A DNA stretch of 64,000 bases from Acidobacteriota bacterium (GTDB taxonomy: Bacteria; Acidobacteriota; Terriglobia; Acidiferrales; UBA7541): NCBI GenBank assembly GCA_013289695.1, contig JABCZK010000006.1, positions 107,911 to 171,910 of the forward strand. Direction: 5' to 3'. The notes under the pieces are model-generated. The model saw only the letters and a list, made by a program, of their open reading frames with translations, made no database searches and was not told the DNA's origin. Within the stretch, counting starts at the first letter, position 1, and the number at the start of each line of letters is the position of its first letter. Of the stretch, positions 39,750-49,492 are shown piece after piece. The position numbers and the translations under genes are program-made.

Positions 39750-40292
39750 TTAGTGGATCATCAGGCCGGTGATGCCTAGGACGACTCCGGCTACGGCCAG
39801 CACGATGCCGAAGAGCCAGAAGATTTTTTTGCGCGTCAGGAGGGTGATCGAGGAGATTACCAGAGCGGCTTCGAGCAGGACTTCGGAGAGATCGTAGCGA
39901 TCGGCGCGGGCTTCTTCGACTTTTACTTCGGCTTCCTGTTTGCGGGCTTCGGCTTCGATGTCTTTCAGCTCGTCGCTGTAGCGTTCCACCTGCTTCTTGT
40001 ACTTCTCCCTGATGGTTTCTACCTGCTTGGCGTCCTGGAGCGAGAAAACGGCAAGCTCGTCAAGAAAGAGTTCGTAATTGCGGCGGCGAATTTCCTTGGC
40101 CTGATAATAGGCCCATTGATCGGCGGCGCGCGTTTGAATAAGCACTTCCTCGGTGTGCGCGCGGTGACCGAGCAAGGTTACGGTGGCGATGACCACGGCG
40201 AGAATGGCCATGGTCAAGGTGACGGGAGCGAGGCTGGGTTCGTGCGCGGCTTCTTCGGCGCGTTCTTTCAGTTCGTCAACTTCATCGGGCAT
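39750..40292 (-). CDS. DUF4337 family membrane protein
   Basis: LAPVTLTMAILAVVIATVTLLGHRAHTEEVLIQTRAADQWAYYQAKEIRRRNYELFLDEL. Confidence 0.85.
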   Translation of the reverse strand: MPDEVDELKERAEEAAHEPSLAPVTLTMAILAVVIATVTLLGHRAHTEEVLIQTRAADQWAYYQAKEIRRRNYELFLDELAVFSLQDAKQVETIREKYKKQVERYSDELKDIEAEARKQEAEVKVEEARADRYDLSEVLLEAALVISSITLLTRKKIFWLFGIVLAVAGVVLGITGLMIH

Positions 40293-40548
40293 ATTCAGTC
40301 CTCACGGGAGCGAGTTTCGCGATCGGTCGCGTCACGTCAGCGGCGGGTGGGGATGTGCCGCGCGCAAGAGAATAGCAGAACGAACTGGCGCTAGGCCATC
40401 GCGGGATTCGTTGGCCGCAAGTGAGGTTAACGAACCAAGATGTTTGGCAAAACGTCACCGCAAATACTTCCGGAGACACTCATCCTCAAAGTGCGTGCTT
40501 CGCGCGGGCGTAGCACGCGCAGACTGGTTTCGCCGATCGTTCTGCCCT

Positions 40549-40659
40549 CTACCGCGGGCTGGTCACGTCGGTAGGTTTAGTAATCACGATTTCCAGCGGT
40601 TTGGTGGCTTCTAATTTCTTGCCCTTCCTGAGCTTCTTGCTTGCCTTTTTTGATGCCAT
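40549..40659 (-). CDS. Lysine-rich 36-aa micro-ORF (missing from ORF track)
   Basis: Manual reverse translation MASKKASKKLRKGKKLEATKPLEIVITKPTDVTSPR*; GGAG lies about 8 nt upstream of the ATG. Confidence 0.55.
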   Translation of the reverse strand: MASKKASKKLRKGKKLEATKPLEIVITKPTDVTSPR

Positions 40660-41077
40660 GGTTTTTCTCCTTGGTGCGGATTGCCCCGCTGGGCGTTTGC
40701 GATGTTATAGGCAAATCCCCAGCCAAATGTCCAGTCGAATAAGACCGACAGTCATCCCGCTTGGAATATAGAGGATGCAATGGCTGCATTCCCGCGACGC
40801 GTTCGCGCCGACCGGAAAATCGCGCTGAATAAGTCAACGTCAGTTGAAAAATTCAACTCCTACGACGGAGCAGAATGAGGAGCTCCTGTTCCGGCGCAGT
40901 ACTGGACCGATGCTTGATCAGCATCCTCGTTTGCAAGCCGCGACCGACGCTGACGGCTGGGCTGCGTCGGTGCGGAGTGAGCCGCGACCGATTCATTCCC
41001 TTCGATTGTGAAGTAACTTTCGGGAGGGCGGTTCTTGTAGAATCGGAGGCGAGCGTGATTTCAGGAGGGCGCGATTT

Positions 41078-41401
41078 ATGAGCGAGCTTGCGAAGAAGAC
41101 TTGTGTTCCCTGCCGCGGTGGAGTGCCGCCACTGGCTGGAAAAGAATTGGGGAATTTGGCGAAAGAGGTGCCGCAATGGAAGGTGGTGGACGGGCATCAC
41201 ATTGTGCGGACGTTTACGTTTCCAGATTTTAAGCAGGCGCTGGCATTTGTGAATAAAGTGGGGGCGATTGCGGAGGAGCAGGGGCATCATCCGGATATTT
41301 CGTTGGGATGGGGCAAGGCGGAGGTTACGACGTGGACGCACAAGATTAATGGATTGACGGAGAGCGATTTTATTTTGGCGGCGAAGATTGATGGGATTTA
41401 G
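41078..41401 (+). CDS. phhB: 4a-hydroxytetrahydrobiopterin (pterin-4a-carbinolamine) dehydratase
   Basis: TFTFPDFKQALAFVNKVGAIAEEQGHHPDISLGWGKAEVTTWTHKINGLTESDFILAAKID. Confidence 0.95.
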   Translation: MSELAKKTCVPCRGGVPPLAGKELGNLAKEVPQWKVVDGHHIVRTFTFPDFKQALAFVNKVGAIAEEQGHHPDISLGWGKAEVTTWTHKINGLTESDFILAAKIDGI

Positions 41402-41439
41402 GGTGGGTTTGGCGCAAGAAATTTGCAGGCAAATTCAGA

Positions 41440-41590
41440 AGCCAAAACCACAGGCGAAACCGAGATGCCCGCTTCGTCCCGAAAGACACGGGACGAAGCG
41501 GCGGCTACAGAGTCAACCGCAACGGCAACCGAGGCGGCGGGACGCCGGCGCTACCAAAGCCAAAGTCAGAAGCAAATTCAACAAAATCGA
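41440..41590 (+). repeat. R1 modular hairpin/linker repeat, locus 3
   Basis: GCTTCGTCCCGAAAGACACGGGACGAAGCGGCGGCTACAGAGTCAACCGCAACGGCAACCGAGGCGGCGGGACGCCGGCGCTACCAAAGCCAAAGTCAG. Confidence 0.75.
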
Positions 41591-41591
41591 G

Positions 41592-44500
41592 TTAGGGTTC
41601 GTCGTCCCCGGCCGTTTCTGGGTCGGGCGCGAGGGACGTTGTTAGATTGAGGACGGGAAGGTTGGCGCGGCGGAGTTGGTCATTCAGCGCGGGGACGTCG
41701 TGGGCCTTCACGTCGTCCCATTTATTTTGCAGCGTGGTTAGTGCTCGCTCCAAATCTCCGGTGGTATCTTGCGCGGTTTGCGTGGGGGCGGCGTCGGCGC
41801 CGTCAACTACGCCTAGCAGCTGGCCAAATTGACCGTTCAGTTGCGCGAAGCTGTCCTGATGAGCTGCTTGGCCGAATCCGAGCGGCGCTCCTTCGAATGC
41901 CGCGATTTTCTGTTCCAGGACGTGGATAGCATCGGCTACTTCGCCCTTCGGCGCCTGGTGTTCGAGCTCCTTCAATTGCGCGCGCACGGCGCGAACTTGG
42001 CCTAGAGCAGCGAAGCTGGCGTTCATCGCGTCGCAAATTCTTGAGGCTAGGCGGAACTGCTGGTCGAGTTGGTCGACCGGCGCGGTGATGCGCGGATCCA
42101 TTTTGATTTCGAGCGGCTGCGTGAAGGTTTGGCCGGCGACGTCGAGTTTTACTGTGTACATTCCCGGCATCACGGCTGGACCGACGGGAAGACGCGGCGT
42201 GTCGTGAGCGATCGCGGAGATGGGATATTCGTGGCGGAGCGAGGCGGGCGGAGGAGTGCGCAAATCCCAGACGAAACGGTGCGCGCCCGGGGTATCGGAG
42301 AGAATTTGCGGCGGGCGAATCCAGTAGAGCGGGACGTTTAATTCTTTTCCGAGTTGCTCCATGGTTGCGTCGGGTTTATCCGTGCTGGAAAATGCGCGGA
42401 CGATTTTTCCATTGGCGTCCAGAATTTGCAGCTTCAGCGCGGCGGTGGCGGCGGAGTGCAGGTTGTAATCAATGATGGCGCCGTCCGGAGGATTTTTTCC
42501 GGCGGGTTCTTCGGGAGGCAGAGGCGTATCGGTATTGACGTTGCGCCGGACGCGATAGGCGACGCCGGGTTTGAACAAGTAGGCGGGCGCTGCTGCAATT
42601 TGCTCGTTGAGCTGGCGCAGGGGGGTGATGTTGTCGAGGATCCAGAAGGAGCGGCCGTGGGTGCCGACGGCGATGTCGTCACCGTGGACGACGAGGTCGC
42701 GCATGGAAGTCGCGGGCAGATTTAGTTGCAGCGATTGCCAGGAATCGCCGTCGTTGAACGAGACGTAGATGGCGCGTTCGGTGCCGGCGAAGAGCATGCC
42801 CTGGCGCACGGGATCTTCGCGCACGACGTTCACGGAGGCGTCATCGGGCAGGCCGTTCGTGATTTTGTCCCAGGTTTGGCCGCCGTCGTGGGTGCGATAG
42901 ATGTAGGCGTGCAGATCGTCGAGGCGGAAACGATTCACAGCGGCGTACACGCCGTTGGGATCGAAGTGCGAAGCGTCGAGTTGCGCGATTTTGCTCCAGG
43001 GGGTCAGGCCGGGAGGAGAGACTTCGCGCCAGTTCTGGCCGCCGTCCCGGGTGAGCCAGATTAAGCCGTCGTCGGTGCCGGCCCAGATTAGATTGGCGTC
43101 GAGCGGCGAGGGCGCGAGGGAATAAATTACGCCGCGATGTTTGCCTTGCGCGGGATCGCTTGCGATCAGGTCGCCGATGTTCGGTGGCACGCCGGCATCT
43201 TCGCGCGTTAGATCGGGGCTGATGATTTGCCAGCTGTGGCCGGCGTCGGTGGTTTTGAACAAAACGTTGGAGCCGAGATAGAGCGTGTGCGGCGCGGCGG
43301 GCGAAAAAATCAGCGGTGCGGTGCGATTGAAGCGATATTTCCCTGTGCGCAGAATTACAGGCGAGACGTCCTGGGTCTGGCCGGTAATCATGTCGAAGCG
43401 CGTAGCTTTTCCGCCGTAAATCAAATTGGGATGCAGCGGGTCGGGCGCGACGTATCCATATTCTTCGGTGCCCACCGGATGCCAGTCGCGAAACGTGATT
43501 TCGCCCCAGTCGCTGCGGCTGGCGGTGCCGGCCGAGCCGCTTTCCTGTTGTCCGCCGTAAACCCAGTAGGGAAATTGATTGTCGGTGATGACGTGGTAGA
43601 ACTGCGCGCTCGGTTGGTTGTACCAGGAGCTCCAGGTGTCGCCGCCGTTGACGGTGATGGTGGCGCCTTGGTCTGAGGCGAGCAAAATAATTCGCGGATT
43701 TTCGGGGTTGATCCAGACGGTATGATAGTCGTCGCCGCCGGGGGCGCCTTTGATGGCGGTGAAGCTTGTGCCCGCGTCGGTGGAGCGATAGGTCGAGGTG
43801 TTGCAGATATAGATGATGTCCGGATTATCCGGCGCGACGCGCACCCAGGCAAAATCGAAGCCGCGTCCCCAGATGCGGTCTTCGTGATTCACGCGCTGCC
43901 AACTTTCTCCAGCGTCATCGGAACGATAGAGGCCGCCGACTTCTGGCGCGGCATCCACGAGCGCGTAGATGCGGTTCGGATTGCTGGGCGAAATGCCGAA
44001 GCCGATGCGGCCGAGGCCTTGCGCGTTCGTCGGCAAACCTTTGCTGAGGGGATTCCAAGTTTCGCCGCCGTCGCTGGATTTGAACAGGCCGCCGGTGTGG
44101 CCTTCGAGTGGGCCGCCGGTGGTCCAGGGCGGGCGGCGCGAAGACCACATGTCCGCGTAGAGAGTTTGCGGATTTTTGGGATCGAAGGCGAGGTCGGTGG
44201 CGCCGGTGTCGTCATCTTTGTGGAGAATTCGCTGCCAGGATTCGCCGCCATCGGTGGAACGGAAGACGCCGCGTTCGGAGTTGGGTCCGTAGGGATGGCC
44301 GAGGACGGCGACGAAAACGCGATCGGGATTTTGCGGGTCTATCAAAATGTTCGTGATTTGCTGGCCGTCGCGCAGACCTAGGTGTTTCCAGGTGTTGCCG
44401 GCGTCGCTGGATTTGTAGATGCCATCGCCGGTGGAAAGATCAGGGCGGCGCAGGCCTTCGCCGCTGCCTACATAAATAATGTCGGGATTGGATGGCGCGA

Positions 44501-44855
44501 CCGCTAGCGCGCCGATCGAGCCGGTGGGCTGGCCGTCGAATATGGGAACCCAGGTGCGGCCGGCGTCGGTGGTCTTCCAGACGCCGCCGTTGTTTACGCC
44601 GATATAGAAGAGATTTGGTTTGCCGGGGACGCCGGTGGCCGCAACGGTGCGGCCTCCGCGGAAAGGGCCGATGCAGCGCCACTCGAGATTTGCGTAGAGG
44701 CTCGGAGGGAATTGCGGGTCGTTCATATTTGGATTTGTATTTGTTGTGGCATTCGCTGAGGGCGATTGCGCGCGGGCGGCGGGAGGTAGCGATCCGAGTA
44801 CTGTGAGAAAAACGATTGGCGAAATTAGCACACCGATTTGCTGCCGGAATTTCAT
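41592..44855 (-). CDS. BNR/VPS10-like beta-propeller protein (intact paralog)
   Basis: Repeated GVWKTTDAGRTW, GIYKSSDAGNTW, GVFRSTDGGESW motifs; signal peptide; 1087 aa. Confidence 0.88.
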   Translation of the reverse strand: MKFRQQIGVLISPIVFLTVLGSLPPAARAQSPSANATTNTNPNMNDPQFPPSLYANLEWRCIGPFRGGRTVAATGVPGKPNLFYIGVNNGGVWKTTDAGRTWVPIFDGQPTGSIGALAVAPSNPDIIYVGSGEGLRRPDLSTGDGIYKSSDAGNTWKHLGLRDGQQITNILIDPQNPDRVFVAVLGHPYGPNSERGVFRSTDGGESWQRILHKDDDTGATDLAFDPKNPQTLYADMWSSRRPPWTTGGPLEGHTGGLFKSSDGGETWNPLSKGLPTNAQGLGRIGFGISPSNPNRIYALVDAAPEVGGLYRSDDAGESWQRVNHEDRIWGRGFDFAWVRVAPDNPDIIYICNTSTYRSTDAGTSFTAIKGAPGGDDYHTVWINPENPRIILLASDQGATITVNGGDTWSSWYNQPSAQFYHVITDNQFPYWVYGGQQESGSAGTASRSDWGEITFRDWHPVGTEEYGYVAPDPLHPNLIYGGKATRFDMITGQTQDVSPVILRTGKYRFNRTAPLIFSPAAPHTLYLGSNVLFKTTDAGHSWQIISPDLTREDAGVPPNIGDLIASDPAQGKHRGVIYSLAPSPLDANLIWAGTDDGLIWLTRDGGQNWREVSPPGLTPWSKIAQLDASHFDPNGVYAAVNRFRLDDLHAYIYRTHDGGQTWDKITNGLPDDASVNVVREDPVRQGMLFAGTERAIYVSFNDGDSWQSLQLNLPATSMRDLVVHGDDIAVGTHGRSFWILDNITPLRQLNEQIAAAPAYLFKPGVAYRVRRNVNTDTPLPPEEPAGKNPPDGAIIDYNLHSAATAALKLQILDANGKIVRAFSSTDKPDATMEQLGKELNVPLYWIRPPQILSDTPGAHRFVWDLRTPPPASLRHEYPISAIAHDTPRLPVGPAVMPGMYTVKLDVAGQTFTQPLEIKMDPRITAPVDQLDQQFRLASRICDAMNASFAALGQVRAVRAQLKELEHQAPKGEVADAIHVLEQKIAAFEGAPLGFGQAAHQDSFAQLNGQFGQLLGVVDGADAAPTQTAQDTTGDLERALTTLQNKWDDVKAHDVPALNDQLRRANLPVLNLTTSLAPDPETAGDDEP

Positions 44856-44941
44856 GGCCCGCCCCCTTTACCCGCAAAAACTATACTACCTGAGACGCGA
44901 TTCCCCGCAGCGGAAGAAACGAATTCTAGGGTTGACCGGAA

Positions 44942-45826
44942 ATGTTTGTTTTTTGTTCGCGTGGGATGCGTGCTGCAACACAGGTTAAGCGCTTTGTTGC
45001 GCGCGGTTTCCGGGTTGAGCTGTCCACTACAAATCCACCACAGCGTTATTCCTTCGCGCCATTGCGCGGCATGTTCGTTGACCGCATCTCGCGCAGAGCC
45101 TACGTTGAGTTAGTACCTCTGGGAGGGTTTGTGCGATCTGTGGCGCGATTGTGTCTCGTGCTGTTACTGGTGTCGAGCTTGCTGAACATTCCGGCGTTCG
45201 CGGCTACGGAAAAACCGCTGGGGCTGGTGGTGCAGGCGCAAGAAGCGCAGCTGGATGATGCGAAGTTGGCGGTGGGAACTTCGATATATCGCGGCGACAC
45301 GCTGGTGACGGAAGCGGGCGGCGGTCTCCGCGTGAAGCTCGGCGGCAGCCAATTGTATTTGCTGGCGGAGAGCGCGGCGACGCTCGAGCAAAATACGACG
45401 GCGATTCATGCGGTGGTGGCGCGCGGCACCGTGGGATTTTCTTCGAACGGCACTGACAGCATCGAGCTGCAAATTCCGCAGGGAATTCTGCGCGCGGCGA
45501 ATGGGCAGCCCGCCTACGGACAGGTGACGATTTTGAGCGCGCAGGAAGTGGTGATTTCGGCGTATCGCGGCGGGTTGGTGCTGGATAACGATGGTGAGCT
45601 GCACACGATTCCCGCCGGAAAAAATTATCGCGTGACGATGGAATTCGACCAGGCCGACCAGCAGACGTCTCCTGCAAGTACGGGTGGGGACAATCCGATC
45701 GTTCAGCCGCAGAACCGACACCGGCGACGGCGTTTGGCTTTCTATTTGATTTTCACAGGCGCGATGGCGGGAATCACCTACGCTATTTGGGACCATTTGT
45801 CGGAAAGCCCTTCGACGCCCCAGTAA
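44942..45826 (+). CDS. FecR-like secreted protein with C-terminal TM, paralog of 37802..38500
   Basis: EKPLGLVVQAQEAQLDDAKLAVGTSIYRGDTLVTEAGGGLRVKLGGSQLYLLAESAATLEQ...ARGTVGFSSNGTD; the true start is probably internal. Confidence 0.7.
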   Translation: MFVFCSRGMRAATQVKRFVARGFRVELSTTNPPQRYSFAPLRGMFVDRISRRAYVELVPLGGFVRSVARLCLVLLLVSSLLNIPAFAATEKPLGLVVQAQEAQLDDAKLAVGTSIYRGDTLVTEAGGGLRVKLGGSQLYLLAESAATLEQNTTAIHAVVARGTVGFSSNGTDSIELQIPQGILRAANGQPAYGQVTILSAQEVVISAYRGGLVLDNDGELHTIPAGKNYRVTMEFDQADQQTSPASTGGDNPIVQPQNRHRRRRLAFYLIFTGAMAGITYAIWDHLSESPSTPQ

Positions 45827-45914
45827 TTCAGTGAGTTTCGCCCTCGGCACGATCGAATAGCGCAGCTTCAGGCATTCCTAGCGGTGGTCTTCCGACCGCC
45901 AGCGGTTGTTGCCG

Positions 45915-46065
45915 AGACAACGATGGCGCGCTGAAGCGCGCCGTTACGACGGCCAGTTGGACGGCGAATTCAAAGTCAAATACGCCCGCCTGAAAAGCAA
46001 GCGGCCGATACAAATTCAAAGGCAACGGCGCCCAGCTAAAGCTGGCCGATACAAAGTCAAAAGCT
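45915..46065 (+). repeat. R1 modular hairpin/linker repeat, locus 4
   Basis: GATGGCGCGCTGAAGCGCGCCGTTACGACGG...AATTCAAAGTCAAATACGCCCGCCTGAAAAGCAAGCGGCCGATACAAATTCAAAGGCAACGGCGCCCAGCTAAAGCTGGCCGATACAAAGTCAAA. Confidence 0.8.
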
Positions 46066-46107
46066 TGGTCTGCTGTTTGTTCGATGGCTTCACGACAGCC
46101 GAGGCAT

Positions 46108-47775
46108 TCAGGATTTTTTCCGGCGTTTTGCGCGCGTGGCTTTGCGCTTGGCCGGGGATTTTTTCTTCTTCGTTGAGGCGGCCGCGCTGCCCAACGCGGC
46201 TAGCAATGCCGCGCCGTCAGGCGTCCCCAATCCCGTGCAGGCGTCCCATCCTGGTCCCGCGGAGTACGCGCCGTTGCTGCCCGAAGTGATGTCGTGCAGC
46301 GTGGATTCGACGTTGCCCGTGTAGAGCAGCGGATTCAGGTAGCCCACATTTTTTCCGAGCGACTGGTTGATGCGCGCAAGCAGTCCGGCCCACAACGGCG
46401 CGACCGCGCTCGTGCCGCCGATTACCGTTTGCTGCCCATCAACAAGAACGTTGTAACCGGATTCGGGATCGGCGTCGCCGGCTACGTCGGGCACGCCGCG
46501 GCCGACGAAACCGTTCGGAGCTTTTGGGACGTTCGCGCTCAGTTGATAACTCGGCAGGGCGAAAACTTCGCTGACGCCGCCACCGGTGGCGCCTTCGCCC
46601 GAAGACAGTTCGTTCCAGACTTGTTCGCTGGAGATGGTGGTGCCGGAGAGCGTGAGTTTTGTGCCGCCGCAGGCGAGAACGAAGGGACTCGACGCGGGAA
46701 AATCTACCGTGGGCGTGCCGCTGGATACGCCGTCGGAGGAGCCGTCGTCACCGGAAGCTACAAGGATTGTGACGCCGATGGTGGAGGCGTCTTCACATGC
46801 GGAATTAAAAGCGTTGAGCGCCTGCTGCGTCCAGGAACTTTCCGGACCGCCCCAGCTGATGGAAACGACGGCGGGTTGGAGTTTGGTGTCGTGCACGGCG
46901 GTGGTGAGCGCATCGAGAAAGCCCTGATCCGTATTCGGAGTGAAGTACATGGCGATTTTCGCGGAGGGCGCGACGGCTCCGGCGACTTCGATGTCGAGTT
47001 CAACTTCGCCGTCAGCGCCGTTCGGGTCGCCAGTGGGCGAATTTGTTCCGCCATCCACGGAGACGGCGGTGACGGTGGGCGCGGCGATGCCGAGATTTTT
47101 GAAGTATGTGGCGAGATCGGTCGCGCGATAGCCGCCGGATAATTCCAGGATGCCGATGGTTTGTCCGCTGCCTGTGGTACCTGCGGGGAAATCGTAGGCT
47201 TGCGCGACTTGTGGAACGTTGAAGGAAACGCTCGAAGCTTGGGCGCGCACGACGGGATTCTGCAATTGTTTGCGAATGCGAAAATGCGGCTTCGCTTGCG
47301 GGCGGTTGTCGAGGCCGAACACGCCTTCGATGATGCCGCTGAGCGCGGCGGGAATCTGGATCGTGCCGCTGCGCATACGGCAAGTGCCCGTGGGATGTTG
47401 GTAGCTATTCAGCTCGACGCCGAAGGCGCGGCTGAACCCGGCGACGGAGCCGCTGAGAAGGACGGAGCGGCGGGGGCGGCTGACTTCCACGACTTTCAAG
47501 CCATTCTGCGTCGCAAAGGCGCGAATTTTTTTGATGTCCGCCGGACGCGCGCCGTGGCGCGAGGCGAATTGCGCGCGGGAGAGATGGCTGCGTTGCGCGG
47601 GCGGAAGTTTGCCGATTTTTTCTACGTCGGGAAATTGTTTGGGTGAAGAGCCGCGGCGGAGAAATACGGTTACCTGGATTTGTTCTTTGGGGTCGGATGG
47701 GCCGATTTTACGGGAGCCGGGTAAGAGGGTGCGTTCGCTTCCGGGCAGGTCAATGCGTTTTTCAATTTTTGCCAT
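46108..47775 (-). CDS. S53 (sedolisin/kumamolisin-like) serine-carboxyl peptidase
   Basis: Pro-domain (SHLSRAQFASRHGARPADIKKIRAFA), SGDDGSSDGVSSGTPTVDFPASSPFVLACGGT, GGTSAVAPLWAGLLARIN; Lys/Arg-rich tail. Confidence 0.92.
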   Translation of the reverse strand: MAKIEKRIDLPGSERTLLPGSRKIGPSDPKEQIQVTVFLRRGSSPKQFPDVEKIGKLPPAQRSHLSRAQFASRHGARPADIKKIRAFATQNGLKVVEVSRPRRSVLLSGSVAGFSRAFGVELNSYQHPTGTCRMRSGTIQIPAALSGIIEGVFGLDNRPQAKPHFRIRKQLQNPVVRAQASSVSFNVPQVAQAYDFPAGTTGSGQTIGILELSGGYRATDLATYFKNLGIAAPTVTAVSVDGGTNSPTGDPNGADGEVELDIEVAGAVAPSAKIAMYFTPNTDQGFLDALTTAVHDTKLQPAVVSISWGGPESSWTQQALNAFNSACEDASTIGVTILVASGDDGSSDGVSSGTPTVDFPASSPFVLACGGTKLTLSGTTISSEQVWNELSSGEGATGGGVSEVFALPSYQLSANVPKAPNGFVGRGVPDVAGDADPESGYNVLVDGQQTVIGGTSAVAPLWAGLLARINQSLGKNVGYLNPLLYTGNVESTLHDITSGSNGAYSAGPGWDACTGLGTPDGAALLAALGSAAASTKKKKSPAKRKATRAKRRKKS

Positions 47776-47972
47776 GGTTTCCTCCTGATTGTTAAATTAT
47801 GGAGAGGCCAGCAACGGGTTCGCGGAAAATTGAGTGTGCACGTTGGGTTCTGGGAGACGCGCAGGCCAGAACGAGTATAAACTTGTGGGCGATTGCTTCG
47901 CCACTGCGTGAGCTGACTGCCGCTGCGCCTGCCCGAAGTGGTTCTCGTTTAATTCGCCAGGATTATGTTTCC

Positions 47973-49370
47973 ATGATTAAGCGCCTGTTTACACGATATA
48001 TCGCCGAAGAAGCGCGCCCCATGCTGCGCTTGGCGCTGCCCTTGGTGATGGCGGAATTGGGATGGATGACCATGGCCATCGTGGACACCATGATGGTGGG
48101 GCGGCAGGCGGATAGCGCGGTGGCGATCGGCGCGGTGAGCCTGGGCAGCATTCTTTTCAATTCCGCGGCGATTTTCGGAACGGGTTTGATGTTGGGACTG
48201 GACACGCTGGTCTCGCATTCTTACGGCGCGGGTGACGTGGAGGATTGCCATCGGTCTTTGGTGAACGGCGTTTACCTGAGCCTGGCGATCAGCCCGATTC
48301 TGATGGGAGTGGTGTGGTTGTTCGAGCCGGTGCTGCGGTCGCTGGATATACAGCCGGCGGTCTTGAATCAGGCGCTGCCGTATTTGCGGACGCTGAATTG
48401 GGGCACGCTGCCGCTGCTGCTGTATTTTGTGTTCCGGCGCTATCTGCAGGGGATGAATCTGGCGAAGCCGGTGATGTTCGCGCTGGTGTCAGCCAACTTT
48501 ATTAATCTTATCGGCAATTGGGCGCTGGTGTATGGGCATTTGGGATTTCGCGCGATGGGCACGGTGGGGTCGGGATGGTCCACCTGTGGGGCGCGCGTTT
48601 ACATGTCCTGTGTGCTGCTGGCTTACGCGGTTTATTACGATCATCGCAATAAAACCGGGTTGCGCAATGCGGCGCGTTTGCCGAATTTTCCGCGCGTATG
48701 GAGGCTGGTGTATCTGGGACTTCCCGCGGCGACGCAATTTGGGTTGGAGGTGGGAGTTTTTGCGGCGGCGACGACTTTGATCGGAAGGCTCGGCGCAGTC
48801 GCGCTCGCGAGTCATCAGGTGGCACTGAATACGGTGAGCCTGACGTACATGGTGCCGCTGGGAATCAGCGCGGCGGCCGCGGTGCGCGTGGGGCAAGCGC
48901 TGGGACGCAACGACCCGCACGCCGCGAGCCGCGCGGGCTGGACCGCGATGCTGCTGGGAACTACTTTCATGGGTTGCATGGCGATCGCATTTCTGCTGGT
49001 GCCGCGGCAGATTGTGCGCGTGTACACGCCGGACCAGGAGTTAATTCCTGTGGCCAGCAAATTGCTTTTTGTGGCGGCGTTTTTTCAATTATTTGATGGG
49101 ATGCAGACGGTGGCCACCGGAGCCTTGCGCGGAGCTGGGGACACGCGGACGCCGATGCTTTGCCATTTGTGTTTTTACTGGCTGGTGGGATTGCCGCTGG
49201 GGGCGCTGCTTTGTTTTCATTGGGGATGGGGCGCGCCGGGAATGTGGGCGGGGTTGAGCGTGGCGCTGATTCTGATTGGGAGCGCGCTGCTTTATTTTTG
49301 GCGGCGGAAGGAAAGATCGTTTGCGACGATGGCGTTGCGGCGGGCGAGCACGCCTGATGCGATGGTGTGA
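47973..49370 (+). CDS. MATE family efflux transporter
   Basis: MLRLALPLVMAELGWMTMAIVDTMMVGRQADSAVAIGAVSLGSILF, ALASHQVALNTVSLTYMVPLGISAAAAVRVGQALGRND. Start trimmed to MIKRLF. Confidence 0.93.
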   Translation: MIKRLFTRYIAEEARPMLRLALPLVMAELGWMTMAIVDTMMVGRQADSAVAIGAVSLGSILFNSAAIFGTGLMLGLDTLVSHSYGAGDVEDCHRSLVNGVYLSLAISPILMGVVWLFEPVLRSLDIQPAVLNQALPYLRTLNWGTLPLLLYFVFRRYLQGMNLAKPVMFALVSANFINLIGNWALVYGHLGFRAMGTVGSGWSTCGARVYMSCVLLAYAVYYDHRNKTGLRNAARLPNFPRVWRLVYLGLPAATQFGLEVGVFAAATTLIGRLGAVALASHQVALNTVSLTYMVPLGISAAAAVRVGQALGRNDPHAASRAGWTAMLLGTTFMGCMAIAFLLVPRQIVRVYTPDQELIPVASKLLFVAAFFQLFDGMQTVATGALRGAGDTRTPMLCHLCFYWLVGLPLGALLCFHWGWGAPGMWAGLSVALILIGSALLYFWRRKERSFATMALRRASTPDAMV

Positions 49371-49492
49371 CGGCGCCGGTTGATGCGCGCGTATCATGCA
49401 CCCTGCACGATGGCGCGACATTCTCGTTCCTGCGGAAGTGACTGGCTGCGCTACAATCACGGGCAGCGAATTGAAACGTAGCACCTGGACTG

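Noticed and set aside
41388-41650. Short plus-strand ORFs (QIQKPKPQAKPRCPLRPERHG...) near 41.4-41.6 kb
   Set aside because: Same explanation: low-complexity translation of R1 modules.
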